A stretch of 64,000 nt of DNA from Phytophthora colocasiae (lineage: Eukaryota; Oomycota; Peronosporomycetes; Peronosporales; Peronosporaceae): contig JAGKQI010000008.1 in assembly GCA_018806915.1 (NCBI GenBank), positions 62,001 to 126,000 on the forward strand, in the 5' to 3' direction. Below the pieces are notes generated by a model that had not been told where the DNA came from, searched no databases, and saw nothing but the letters and a program-made list of their open reading frames with translations. The position numbers and the translations under genes were made by a program. Within the stretch, counting starts at the first letter, position 1. Every line of letters starts with the position of its first letter. Below are positions 20,631 to 31,906 of the stretch, one piece after another.

Positions 20631-23600
20631 GCAAGCCGACGTAGAACACCGGGTGTGTTCGCATCCGCTTTGGCAAGTCAAGCGTGTATGCCAGGCCCTT
20701 CTTGGCCACGACCGTAAATGGTCCGATGAAACGCGGACGCAATTTCGTCTTAAAGACATTTGACACTGCATGTGTAGGTAGGTTCTTAGCGTTTAATAAA
20801 ACCTGGTCACCGACCTTAAATTCCCATACATTGCTTCTACCTTTTGTATCCGCTTGTTCCTTCTGAACGTCTTGGCTTTCAGCCATCGCGTCACGTACAC
20901 GGCGTAATACGCTCAATCTCACCGAGAGGAAGTCATCGACTTGTTTACGCACAGCAGAAGGGCTGATATCAGCAAGCTCGGAGTCGAGCGACGGCACAGC
21001 CTCTCCCCCACCAAGCCCAAGGCTACCGCGTGGCGGAGTGAGCGGAACGCGCGGGTGCGCAAGGCCGTTCACGTAGAACGGGTGAAGCCTGTCGAGGCAT
21101 GCACCGCATTGTTCATGGAGAACTCAACGAGAGGAGCATAAGCGCTCCAACGCTTCGGCGTTCCAGCGCATACGCTGCGGAGGATGTCCTCCAGAACGCG
21201 GTTCACGCGTTCGGTCTGACCGTCGGTCTGCGGATGGTCCGTCGTGGACATGTCCAGTCGAGTGCCCAGCACCTTGAAGACGGACGTCCAGAAGTGACCC
21301 GTGAAACGGGGATCTCGATCCGAGACAATGGTCTCAGGCAGCCCATGCTGGCGGAAGACCCGATCGATGAAGATCGTCGCTGTACCCAGCACCATCGACG
21401 GTGTCCGGCACAGCCGCCAGATGAGCCATCTTGCTCAGACGGTCAACAAAGACCACCACGCCCGTGTTGCCTGCCGAGTCCTTCGGCAGGCCAAACACAA
21501 AGTCCATACTTATGGACTGCCAACACCCAGAGGGTACAGGTAAGCTCGCCAAAGGCGCAGCCGCATGCGGCGAGGGTTTAACCCGCTGACACGTCTCGCA
21601 CGTGCGCACATATGTGCTGACCCACTTGTACATCTTCGGCCACCAGCACATGGAGCTCACCGAGCCGTACGTCTTCTCGCGACCGAGGTGGCCGCCTGTG
21701 GGTGTGTCGTGAGCCTCATAGAGGATACGGTACTTCAGATCCTCATCGTGAGGAACTACCACTCGTGGTGGGTCATCCTGACCCGTGCTGTAGTACAGCA
21801 GACCGCCTTCAGGCTGTAGCGTTGGAGTCTCGCCTTTAGGCGTCGTGACAGAGTCACCTTTGAGTCTTTAAACTCATCGCTCCCCAGAGCTTGGAGCAAC
21901 GCGACACAAGAGTCGTCCTGAGCGTACGCTGCTCGAACCATGTCCGTCACGGACGACGTCACCGAGGTGACATGAGATAACTCATACTCCGGGCGACGTG
22001 ATAACGCGTCAGCGAGGACGTTCTGCCTGCCAGGCTTGTACTTCACCTCGAAGTTATACTCCGCAAAGAAGGAGAGCCATCGGGCCATCCTCTGCGAGAG
22101 GTGAGGCGACTGCGTCGCTGTGCGTAGTGACGCATGATCCGTGTAGATCACAAACGGCTTGGAGCCGAGCAGGTGAACCCTGAATTTGACGAGAGCGTAC
22201 TTCATCGCAAGTAGCTCCTTGTCATGAACTGGATAGTTCTTCTCAGCAGCCTTGAGCTGTCGCGACTCAAACGCAATGACGCGTTCGCGCCCTTCGGCGT
22301 CCGCTTGTAGCAAAGCACTGCCGATGGCAAAGTCAGAGGCGTCACAGACGACAATAAACGGACGAGCGGGGTCTGGCAGCGCCAGTATCGGTGCCTGAAG
22401 CAGGCTATCCTTGATACAAGTGAACGCATTCTCGTGCTCGGCACGCCATACCCACTCGGCATCCTTCTTAAGGAGATCCGTCAGTGGCCGAAGCCAACTC
22501 AGCGTAGTTCTCGCTGTACTTGTGCAAGTAGTTGGCCAAACCCAGCCACTTACGCAAGTCCTTCTGGTTCAAGGGAACCGGCCAATCCACAATGGCCTTG
22601 ACCTTTGCTGGATCAGCACGAAGGCCATGCTTCCCAATGAAGCACCCTAGGAAAGGGATTTCTTCCGCGCCAAAGACGCACTTGTCTGCGTTGGCGTACA
22701 GCTTGTTCGTGCGCATGCACTCGAGCACAGCTCTCACGTGTTCCACGTGCACCTCAACGTCAGTCTTGCCGTGTTCGGCCTGACTGTGGACGAACACGTC
22801 GTCAAAGTACGTTTGTGCGAATGCCCGTAGGGGCCTGAACAGCTGCGTCACTAGACGATTGAACGTTGCGGGCGCGTTCGAGAGCCCTTGGGGCATGACG
22901 AGCCACTTCCAGAGCATACCGCTCGGGGTGCTCACCGCTGTAAGCGGAATATCACTGGCTCGCATGAGCAGCTGATAGTACCCATCGACTAAGTCGAGTG
23001 CACTGTACATGGTGCAACCCACCATGTTGTTCTGAAAGAACATCCTTCCTAGGAATCGGCGTCTGCGCCGGAATCGTAACGCAGTGTTGAGCTTGTTAAA
23101 AGCGTGAACGATACGCCACTTGCCATTCGGCTTTCTGACACAGAACGTTGGCGCGGAATGCGGAGACTTGCTCTCGCGCACGAGACCCGCTGCGTGCTTC
23201 GCACGGAAGAAGGCGTCAATGACGTCGCATTGCTCTTTAGGAAGAGGCCACTGTCGGGTCACGCAGTACTTAGTTCCGGGAACTAAGTCGATCTCATGAC
23301 GAACGCCTCGGTCGGGAGGCAGGCCACTCGGTGGTTCCTTCCAAGACTACGTCTCCATATTCCTTCAGCAAGGAGTGGAAGGGATCCGAGGGATTCTTGA
23401 GGATCTCCGATCCAATCCTGGCGTTCTACGCCTTCTTGACTTCGGCCAAGACGGACTCGTCATCGAGGGACGACGAGTTTAACTCCTCCTCAGGTCGAAC
23501 GATGACCACCTCGGCGAATTCGCCCAGCCTTCAAGGCATCGCCAAAGTCGGCGAAGGACATCTCTTCTAGCTCAAGGAGCTTGTCAACGCACTTGGCAAG

Positions 23601-24755
23601 TCGTCCAGCAGGACACTGCCTTCGGCACTACCGCCCACTCCATCAACCAGAGTGTATAGCTGCCCACAGCCCTCCGGTGCGTCGGCACTTGACGTCACGG
23701 ATGACTCAGACGCAGAGCGTCTCGCCCGAAAAAGACGCCTTACGACGTCTTCGCCTGGCCGAAGATCGTCTACTCGACGGAGTACGTGCCGTCGCACAAG
23801 TTTCGGCCTCTCGGCCCAGTGTCAGGACACTCAGCGATCCACTCGGTCGACGACCGATGCCGCTCAGCGGAGTACGTGCCGCTGCACAATCAATGACCGT
23901 AACAGGTCCAGTGTCAGAGACACTCAGCGATCGACTTGGTCCACGACCAGTATCACTCGACGGAGTACGTGCCGCCCCACAGTTCACGGCCTGGTAAGGC
24001 CCGATGCCATCGGCATCCAGTGACGGTCCATTACCGGCGTCACTCGGGTTACGTGAGCTTTGCCCACACGTTGACTCACTGCCAACCAGCGCTATGCGCT
24101 CAACAGAGGGCTGCGATCACTCGCACTCGGTGCTGTCCACTAACTCGGACACACCGACTTCCAGCATCATTGCCGACTCGGCTCGATGCTCGCGCCAATA
24201 GCGCTTCTGCTTCCTAGCAGAGGTGGGTTCATGACTCGCCAAAGCTCCACTAGGAGAAAAGTGCGTAGCACCTAAGGTCTTCGACCTCCAGTCGATCCAT
24301 GGCTCGTGGCGCTCCAGCCACGCCATACCAAGGATGACGTCGTACCTCAAATCCAGGTCCAAGACCAAGCAGCGTTCCACGCTGTCGAAGTCAGGAACTT
24401 CAGCCGTAGGTCCATCGGGACCTTAGCTGCCGTGACACGGACGCCCGTCGCTAGAACGGACAGTGACGGTGTCACCTCTTCGCGCTCGAAGCGCCTCCAG
24501 CATATTGCTGACTACCCTCAACGGTGGAGCGTCTGACGTAGTTGCCAGACGCTCCTGGAATCGATCAACACGATCCACGGCTTCTCAGAAGCCCTTCACG
24601 TCCACATGGACGACCAGCAAGCCCTGCTTGCTCACACGTTCCGTGTTCAAGAGCACGGAGCTCTTCGGGGCTGAGCCCCAGTGCCTCTCACGCACTGCAG
24701 AACTCAGTTCTTCCCCAGTAGACCGCCCCGCGTCTACTGGGAGCCGTCGTTTCCC
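20011..24755 (-). pseudogene. pol: pol of Gypsy A: PR, RT, RNase H, integrase, chromodomain
   Basis: Minus-strand polyprotein entered by -1 frameshift. The protease (about 24620-24290) has its D-S-G region disrupted by one extra base near 24560; DVILGMAWL follows. The linker at 24120-23580 has ~90-base repeats. RT (about 23270-22470) shows TFCVRKPNGKWR and YFDD (22798-22809). RNase H (about 22490-21960) has CDASDFAIG, YTDHASL and NVLADALSR. Integrase (21800-20640) has a finger (H...H, CETCQ), then SMDFVFGLP, VSDRDPRF and DGQTERVN for D-D-E and a GPY/F-like RPRFIGPF. A chromodomain (about 20235-20080; HYHVERLMG, then YLVKWRGYPHSQNSWE in another frame) ends near 20011. At least five one-base shifts break it. 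Enzymes copy and integrate the element RNA. Confidence 0.88.
24714..24755 (-). promoter_or_regulatory. -1 ribosomal frameshift signal at gag/pol junction of A
   Basis: On the minus strand: slip heptamer G GGA AAC (24749-24755) in gag phase, 7-base spacer, then a perfect 10-bp stem CCCAGTAGAC/GTCTACTGGG (24732-24741 with 24714-24723) with an 8-base loop. The gag TAG (24734-24736) is inside the stem. The -1 frame is open from here into protease. GGGAAAC is a known functional slip sequence in some retroviruses. Confidence 0.8.
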
Positions 24756-25704
24756 TGGGCAGAGCCCAAAGCGGGACCCGCGACAGGGTTGCGGCCATTC
24801 TGGCCGGCGCGCTCTTTGCGCAGAGGGCAGTTGGGCCTCAGGTGTGTGGGACTACCACACGTGTAGCACCGGCGGGTGCTCATACGCTGCACCGCAGCTC
24901 GTAGCTCGGCTACCTCATCTTCAGCATAGCTGAGGTCCATGGGTTCGGGTCCCCCGGACCCTGTGCTATTAGCACCGACCCTCGACAACTTAAAGTTGTG
25001 TTCAGCATTCAATGCCACGCTAACAGCGTCCTCGAAGGTGCGAGGATTCTGACGGAATGCCTCCGTCCTGGCCACGCCAGCTCTCAGACCTTCCATGAAG
25101 ATAGTCACAGTGACCACCTCAGGTAGAGGATCGGCAGCCATGCCGGCAATGAGCGTGCGCAGCTCTTGGACATAGTCCACCAGGTCCTTCTTGCCCTGTC
25201 GGCAAGCGAGGAAGCGTGACCGCACGCGATACGCCTGGTTAGGTGGAGCAAATACTTGCGTAAGTTTGGCCTTAAGCTCACCCCAAGTGGGGAAGGCCAT
25301 TTCTACCGACGTCCCAGACGTCAAGGCCCATTCTCGTGCTCGACCTTCGAGCTTAGAGATGGCGAACGCCACGCGTTGGCCTTCCAACTGGAGCATAGCG
25401 GCCCCCATGGCCATCTCGACCTCTCGGGTCCACAATAGGAGGTTCTCTCCTTCGTGCCCGTGAAAGGTCTTCACGCTGAGCGTGACGGGCTTAGCTCTCG
25501 GAGCGGGATTAACTCCTTTACATTCCGCTGAATGTGCTCAACGAGAGCGTTCTCGTACGAGGCAAATGCCTCCAGGCGCGCGTTGACGGCCTCCGGCCCT
25601 TGAGACGCAAGGTGCGCCATACCTTCAGGGCCCAGCAAGGACGTAAGCTTGTTAAGCGTGTCCCGCTGACTCGGAGTCAAGTGAGCGTATGCTTCTGGCT
25701 CCAT
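24734..25704 (-). CDS. gag: gag of Gypsy A
   Basis: Gag of about 324 codons from the ATG at 25702-25704 ([17 protein letters not shown]) to TAG at 24734. One apparent frameshift near 25500 separates the N-terminal part from the 246-codon frame 25474-24734. Capsid core landmarks are [33 protein letters not shown] and [15 protein letters not shown]; a single CX2CX4HX4C knuckle ([14 protein letters not shown]) precedes the end. It forms the particle shell and binds the element RNA. The start lies 58 bases from the LTR edge. The frameshift is absent in family logic and may be a read error. Confidence 0.87.
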
Positions 25705-25748
25705 TCTCACAGAGAAACAGTCTTCAACTCAGGAGTTGGATTGACTAC

Positions 25749-25759
25749 GAGTGCTACCA
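25749..25759 (-). promoter_or_regulatory. Primer-binding site of Gypsy A
   Basis: Minus strand TGGTAGCACTC, two bases inside the 5' LTR, matching the A' site except for the last base. Confidence 0.65.
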
Positions 25760-25761
25760 GA

Positions 25762-26173
25762 TGCAGCGGGGCTGCGTAGGTGTGCACGGCACAGAGGAAG
25801 TTGGGTTGACTCGTAGAGTCCTGCTTGCAAGGCACTAGCCTTCGGTTCTATACAAGAACCAAGTAGTCCACTAAATACGGGACTCTCACAATCAGTGTCC
25901 CTATAATAAAGGAACTAACACTAATTATGTAAAATGCAAACTGATTTTTATTTATTTTATTGCCCTAATCCTGAATGTAACGGATTTAGTATCTAACATA
26001 CTAAATCCTAATCAAATGTAATGTGTGGCTCTGAGCTAACAGCCAGCAACTGGCTACATGTGTGACGTGTGAGAAACACTATGTGTTGTACACGGATCTG
26101 TGACTTGTGACCTGGATGGTGTATACCACACCTATTGTAGCCAAGGCGCGCAGCGCCGTGTAACCCCGTTACA
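25762..26173 (-). repeat. 5' LTR of Gypsy A
   Basis: 412 bp, by eye identical to 18290-18701. It is followed on the plus strand by the target duplication GATCA (26174-26178). Confidence 0.95.
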
Positions 26174-26972
26174 GATCAAGCCCCGATTAAGTGCGAGATC
26201 AAGCTTCGGTTAAGTGCGAGATCAAGCTTCGGTTAAGTACGGAATCGGCTCAAGATCAGGGTTAGGGGAACCAAGCTAGGAATCAGCTCTGTAGCCAGTG
26301 TAGGATAGTAAATCAGGATGGGATTAGTAGGCATAGGAATAACCATAAACAGAATCGAATTTGCCCTGAACCACTCAAGTGTCTTCGCTACGCCTGGAAC
26401 CGGGAACCACATTGGCCCTACAAGCGTCAGGAAGGTAAGGATACGTGACCTAGTATAGCGGTTAAGTCTGGATAATATATTGGCCAGCTTTGCCCTATCT
26501 AGTGAACTATCCTTTAAGTGCATACATCGGATCGGAAGGAATTGGTTGTTTAGCCTAAGGATCCAGTCGAATCTCGCCCTCTCAAGACCCCCGCTATCGG
26601 AAGCGGAAAACAACGGAAAGGAAGGGACTGAATCCCAAACATTGGATTATTGGAAGACCTGGATCAAGAACCAGGCACCCGGATCAAGGCTCGAGAACTC
26701 GCCTACGACCGGGATCACGTACTCAAGAGGTGGAGTGGAAGAATTTCCACACCATCTCAGACCCCTGCGTCACGCAAGACTTTTTCGACCTACAAGACAC
26801 CTTCAGAAGTCACCTGGAAGAGCGTAACCCGCCTACCGACGGGTACACAAGGTGAATACTACACACAGCTAGATCACGGATCATCGGGGGACCCCTCCGT
26901 TAGTCGGTGTCTGGGCGCAAGTGGTGATCGGGACCTGCCCTAACGAGATTTTGGCAGATCCGCTCCACCACA
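26174..26972 (+). repeat. 3' LTR of Gypsy C, second part
   Basis: Resumes after A with GATCA (target duplication) and continues the C LTR to CCGCTCCACCACA. Its sequence ends in GTTC of the Copia target at 26973-26976. It includes the ~23-base tandem repeat (about 26185-26240) also seen in the 5' LTR. A few indels separate it from 6650-7443, such as loss of about 8 bases near 26300 and changes at 26725-26760. Confidence 0.9.
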
Positions 26973-28610
26973 GTTCGATATGCGCATCAGACGAATGCTA
27001 CTGCGGAACGCGCCAACCGGACGATTGCGATTATCCGGCGCAGCAGGCTTCACTTCGCACGTTTAGACAAGACGCGAGAAATCACTACCTGGCCCGCCTC
27101 GATGTCAAAAACGCGATACGCCTTCGAACGCTCTTCATAGCCCATAAAAATTTCTTCACGAGCCTTGGGGTCCCACTTGAGTCGCTTCTCCTTCGGCGTC
27201 AGGACGTAGGCCTTGCACCCGAAAACGCGCATGTGCTTCACGTTGGGCTTCCTCTTGTACACAATCTCAAATGGCGTCTTCCCTGGGACCTTGGGTGACG
27301 GCAGTCGATTCTTGATGTAAATTGCCGTCATCGCCGCTTCCGCCCAACTTTCGACGAATCAAACTTCGACGACGCCAATGTTGTTGTGGATGATGATGAT
27401 GATGTCGAAGATGCTGCAGATATCCTTGAAGACCTCGAGATTTCGAACGACCATGGAACGCGTGAATTCAAGCAGGCGGGGAAACGCAAGGCTCGTTCTA
27501 ACGCCGAGGAGCGTGAACATGTTCGTTGACCGCGTCGCAGTGCTGGATTAGAAGAAGCAAGCGCTCCGGACTCCGACCATCAAGAAGCCAAATCTGAAGA
27601 CAATGATGATGATGATGATGACTCAGCCGATGTACTGGAGCGCGAGTGCGAATGCAGTGGAGACGAGTGACAGCGCCGAGCCGAAAACGTTCCAAGATGC
27701 TGTGAGCGGCGAAGACCAAGTCCACTGGCGCAAGGCGATTCGAGGAGAACTCAAGTCGATGCGACTTCGTGGAGTGTTTCGTGGCGCCAAATTACCGAAC
27801 AACCAACGAAGTGGGTGTTCAAGATCAAGCGTAAAGCCGACGGGTCCATCGAGAAGTACAAGGCTCGACTCATCGACTACACCGGAGACGTTTTCGCCGG
27901 TGGTCAAGTACGTCACGCTGCGAATGATCATCGCTGTGGCCAAGTTCTTCAATTGGCCCCTCGACCAACTTGATGTGTTACCTTCAGGGCACCAAGTCGC
28001 ATGGACTCCGTTTTTCGCCGACCAAGGGAATCGACTTTCGTGGCTATTCGGATGCAGACTGGGCTGGTGACCACAGTGACCGCAAGTCGACTTCGGGCTA
28101 CCTGTTTCAAGTTCTTGGCGGACCTGTGTCGTGGGGATCCAAGAAGCAATCGAGTGTGTCTCTTTCCACGAGTGAAGCCGAGTACATTGCGCTCAGTCTG
28201 GCAATCCAAGAAGGCAAGTGGGTGCACAACCTTCTGTGTGAGATCCTCGACGCTGCAGGCGAAGACATCCTGGATCTGAAGATTTTCGAAGACAATCAGT
28301 CGTGCATCAAGATGACGAAGAACCCTGTGAACCATGGCCGCGCGAAGCACATCGACATCAAGTACCACCACATCCGTGATGAAGTCAAGCGCGCGTGAAG
28401 TGATCGTCGAGTACTGCAAGACTACGACCATGCTGGCCGGCATCTTGACAAAGGGACTCGGCGGACCTCGCAAGGACTTAAGCTCATATCAATCAATCAC
28501 TACTGAATTTGCATTCTACCAAGTGACTTCCCTCGCCTCGGCCTCCTCGCCTCAAGCCTCGGCAATCCTCCCCTCGCAAGACAACCTCTGTGACGACCTT
28601 CTTCACAGCC
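26973..28610 (+). pseudogene. Copia unit 1 (contains a 274-bp inversion)
   Basis: Begins right after Gypsy C with GTTCGATATG. Bases 27074-27347 are reversed relative to other units (integrase region from AEAAMTAIYIKNR to QVVISR), with a few bases lost at each breakpoint, so integrase reads partly on the minus strand. It then has the acidic linker, RT fragment and RNase H ([20 protein letters not shown]). It carries the TGA-generating T at about 27526 and the longer GAT run. Short indels occur near 27884 and 28393. Confidence 0.85.
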
Positions 28611-30259
28611 GACGGTTCGATATGCGCATCAGACGAATGCTACTGCGGAACGCGCCAACCGGACGATTGCGATTATCCGGCGCAGCATGCTTCACTTCGC
28701 ACGTTTAGACAAGACGTTTTTGGGCGGAAGCGGCGATGACGGCAATTTACATCAAGAATCGACTGCCGTCACCCAAGGTCCCAGGAAGACGCCATTTGAG
28801 ATTGTGTACAAGAGGAAGCCCAACGTGAAGCACATGCGCGTTTTCGGGTGCAAGGACTACGTCCTGACGCCGAAGGAGAAGCGACTCAAGTGGGACCCCA
28901 AGGCTCGTGAAGAAATTTTTATGGGCTATGAAGAGCGTTCGAAGGCGTATCGCGTTTTTGACATCGAGGCGGGCCAGGTAGTGATTTCTCGCGATGTCAC
29001 TTTCGACGAATCAAACTTCGACGACGCCAATGTTGTTGTGGATGATGATGATGATGTCGAAGATGCTGCAGATATCCTTGAAGACCTCGAGATTTCGAAC
29101 GACCATGGAACGCGTGAATTCAAGCAGGCGGGGAAACGCAAGGCTCGTTCTAACGCCGAGGAGCGTGAACATGTTCGTCGACCGCGTCGCAGTGCTGGAT
29201 TAGAAGAAGCAAGCGCTCCGGACTCCGACCATCAAGAAGCCAAATCTGAAGACAATGATGATGATGACTCGACTCAGCCGATGTACTGGCGCGCGAGTGC
29301 GAATGCAGTGGAGACGAGTGACAGCGCCGAGCCGAAGACGTTCCAAGATGCTGTGAGCGGCGAAGACCAAGTCCACTGGCGCAAGGCGATTCGAGGAGAA
29401 CTCCAGTCCATGCGGCTTCGTGGAGTGTTTCGTGGCGCCAAATTACCGAACAACCAACGAAGTGGGTGTTCAAGATCAAGCGTAAAGCCGACGGGTCCAT
29501 CGAGAAGTACAAGGCTCGACTCATCGACTACACCGAGACGTTTTCGCCGGTGGTCAAGTACGTCACGCTGCGAATGATCATCGCTGTGGCCAAGTTCTTC
29601 AATTGGCCCCTCGACCAACTTGATGTGTTACCTTCAGGGCACCAAGTCGCATGGACTCCGTTTTTCGCCGACCAAGGGAATCGACTTTCGTGGCTATTCG
29701 GATGCAGACTGGGCTGGTGACCACAGTGACCGCAAGTCGACTTCGGGCTACCTGTTTCAAGTTCTTGGCGGACCTGTGTCGTGGGGATCCAAGAAGCAAT
29801 CGAGTGTGTCTCTTTCCACGAGTGAAGCCGAGTACATTGCGCTCAGTCTGGCAATCCAAGAAGGCAAGTGGGTGCACAACCTTCTGTGTGAGATCCTCGA
29901 CGCTGCAGGCGAAGACATCCTGGATCTGAAGATTTTCGAAGACAATCAGTCGTGCATCAAGATGACGAAGAACCCTGTGAACCATGGCCGCGCGAAGCAC
30001 ATCGACATCAAGTACCACCACATCCGTGATGAAGTCAAGCGCGGTGAAGTGATCGTCGAGTACTGCAAGACTACGACCATGCTGGCCGGCATCTTGACAA
30101 AGGGACTCGGCGGACCTCGCAAGGACTTAAGCTCATATCAATCAATCACTACTGAATTTGCATTCTACCAAGTGACTTCCCTCGCCTCGGCCTCCTCGCC
30201 TCAAGCCTCGGCAATCCTCCCCTCGCAAGACAACCTCTGTGACGACCTTCTTCACAGCC
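28611..30259 (+). pseudogene. Copia unit 2 (least damaged integrase-to-RT frame)
   Basis: Frame 28687-29577 reads integrase C-terminus (RVFGCKDYVLTPKEK, MGYEERSKAYRVFD), acidic linker (VVVDDDDDVEDAADILEDLE) and the pre-RT segment ([28 protein letters not shown]) without a stop. It then shifts frame at the segment equal to RT start ([20 protein letters not shown], about 29466). About ten expected residues are missing between KARL and IDYTETFSP. After [10 protein letters not shown] the RT core is absent and RNase H follows (frame 29620-30357: [31 protein letters not shown]). It has C at the CGTCGACC site and the ACTCGACTCAG form. Confidence 0.85.
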
Positions 30260-31906
30260 GACGGTTCGATATGCGCATCAGACGAATGCTACTGCGGAAC
30301 GCGCCAACCGGACGATTGCGATTATCCGGCGCAGCATGCTTCACTTCGCACGTTTAGACAAGACGTTTTGGGCGGAAGCGGCGATGACGGCAATTTACAT
30401 CAAGAATCGACTGCCGTCACCCAAGGTCCCAGGGAAGACGCCATTTGAGATTGTGTACAAGAGGAAGCCCAACGTGAAGCACATGCGCGTTTTCGGGTGC
30501 AAGGACTACGTCCTGACGCCGAAGGAGAAGCGACTCAAGTGGGACCCCAAGGCTCGTGAAGAAATTTTTATGGGCTATGAAGAGCGTTCGAAGGCGTATC
30601 GCGTTTTTGACATCGAGGCGGGCCAGGTAGTGATTTCTCGCGATGTCACTTTCGACGAATCAAACTTCGACGACGCCAATGTTGTTGTGGATGATGATGA
30701 TGATGTCGAAGATGCTGCAGATATCCTTGAAGACCTCGAGATTTCGAACGACCATGGAACGCGTGAATTCAAGCAGGCGGGGAAACGCAAGGCTCGTTCT
30801 AACGCCGAGGAGCGTGAACATGTTCGTCGACCGCGTCGCAGTGCTGGATTAGAAGAAGCAAGCGCTCCGGACTCCGACCATCAAGAAGCCAAATCTGAAG
30901 ACAATGATGATGATGATGATGACTCAGCCGATGTACTGGAGCGCGAGTGCGAATGCAGTGGAGACGAGTGACAGCGCCGAGCCGAAGACGTTCCAAGATG
31001 CTGTGAGCGGCGAAGACCAAGTCCACTGGCGCAAGGCGATTCGAGGAGAACTCAAGTCGATGCGACTTCGTGGAGTGTTTCGTGGCGCCAAATTACCGAA
31101 CAACCAACGAAGTGGGTGTTCAAGATCAAGCGTAAAGCCGACGGGTCCATCGAGAAGTACAAGGCTCGACTCATCGACTACACCGAGACGTTTTCGCCGG
31201 TGGTCAAGTACGTCACGCTGCGAATGATCATCGCTGTGGCCAAGTTCTTCAATTGGCCCCTCGACCAACTTGATGTGTTACCTTCAGGGCACCAAGTCGC
31301 ATGGACTCCGTTTTTCGCCGACCAAGGGAATCGACTTTCGTGGCTATTCGGATGCAGACTGGGCTGGTGACCACAGTGACCGCAAGTCGACTTCGGGCTA
31401 CCTGTTTCAAGTTCTTGGCGGACCTGTGTCGTGGGGATCCAAGAAGCAATCGAGTGTGTCTCTTTCCACGAGTGAAGCCGAGTACATTGCGCTCAGTCTG
31501 GCAATCCAGAAGGCAAGTGGGTGCACAACCTTCTGTGTGAGATCCTCGACGCTGCAGGCGAAGACATCCTGGATCTGAAGATTTTCGAAGACAATCAGTC
31601 GTGCATCAAGATGACGAAGAACCCTGCTGAACCATGGCCGCGCTGAAGCACATCGACATCAAGTACCACCACATCCGTGATGAAGTCAAGCGCGGTGAAG
31701 TGATCGTCGAGTACTGCAAGACTACGACCATGCTGGCCCGGCATCTTGACAAAGGGACTCGGCGGACCTCGCAGGACTTAAGCTCATATCAATCAATCAC
31801 TACTGAATTTGCATTCTACCGTGACTTCCCTCGCCTCGGCCTCCTCGCCTCAAGCCTCGGCAATCCTCCCTCAAGAACAACCTCTGTGACGACCTTCTTC
31901 ACAGCC
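30260..31906 (+). pseudogene. Copia unit 3
   Basis: Integrase plus linker in frame 30336-30971, ending early because the GAT-run region differs from unit 2. The RT fragment is in 31116-31370. RNase H is broken at about 31508 by loss of one A. It is mosaic: it has the C form at CGTCGACC like units 2 and 9, but the downstream ACTCAGCCG form of units 1 and 4-8. Confidence 0.85.

Larger units (their letters stand above)
18290..26173 (-). mobile_element. Gypsy element A (complete, nested in C)
   Basis: A 7884-bp minus-strand Ty3/Gypsy element with two 412-bp LTRs that look identical by eye, flanked by the 5-bp target duplication GATCA (18285-18289 and 26174-26178). At 6640 the empty site reads CAGCGATCAAGCCCC, confirming the insertion. 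From the right: LTR, PBS, gag, -1 frameshift signal, pol (PR, RT, RNase H, integrase, chromodomain), then a plus-strand antisense ORF, polypurine tract and LTR. Identical LTRs mean a recent insertion, yet pol has many one-base indels, which argues for residual sequencing error. Confidence 0.95.
6117..26972 (+). mobile_element. Gypsy element C (complete, with element A nested in its 3' LTR)
   Basis: A plus-strand Ty3/Gypsy element with both LTRs (6117-7443; 17769-18289 continued at 26174-26972), flanked by GTTC at 6113-6116 and 26973-26976. Without A it is about 13 kb. Order: LTR, PBS, gag, -1 frameshift signal, pol (PR, RT, RNase H, second RNase H, integrase, chromodomain), spacer, antisense ORF, LTR. 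Several indels, an altered protease active site and a 225-bp insertion in integrase make it non-functional as sequenced. Its LTRs differ visibly, so it is older than A. The coding sequence is extraordinarily rich in GATC. Confidence 0.92.

Noticed and set aside
30799..31026. Histidine-run minus-strand ORFs (HHHHHHCLQ) in each unit
   Set aside because: They are the reverse of the GAT run that encodes the acidic linker.
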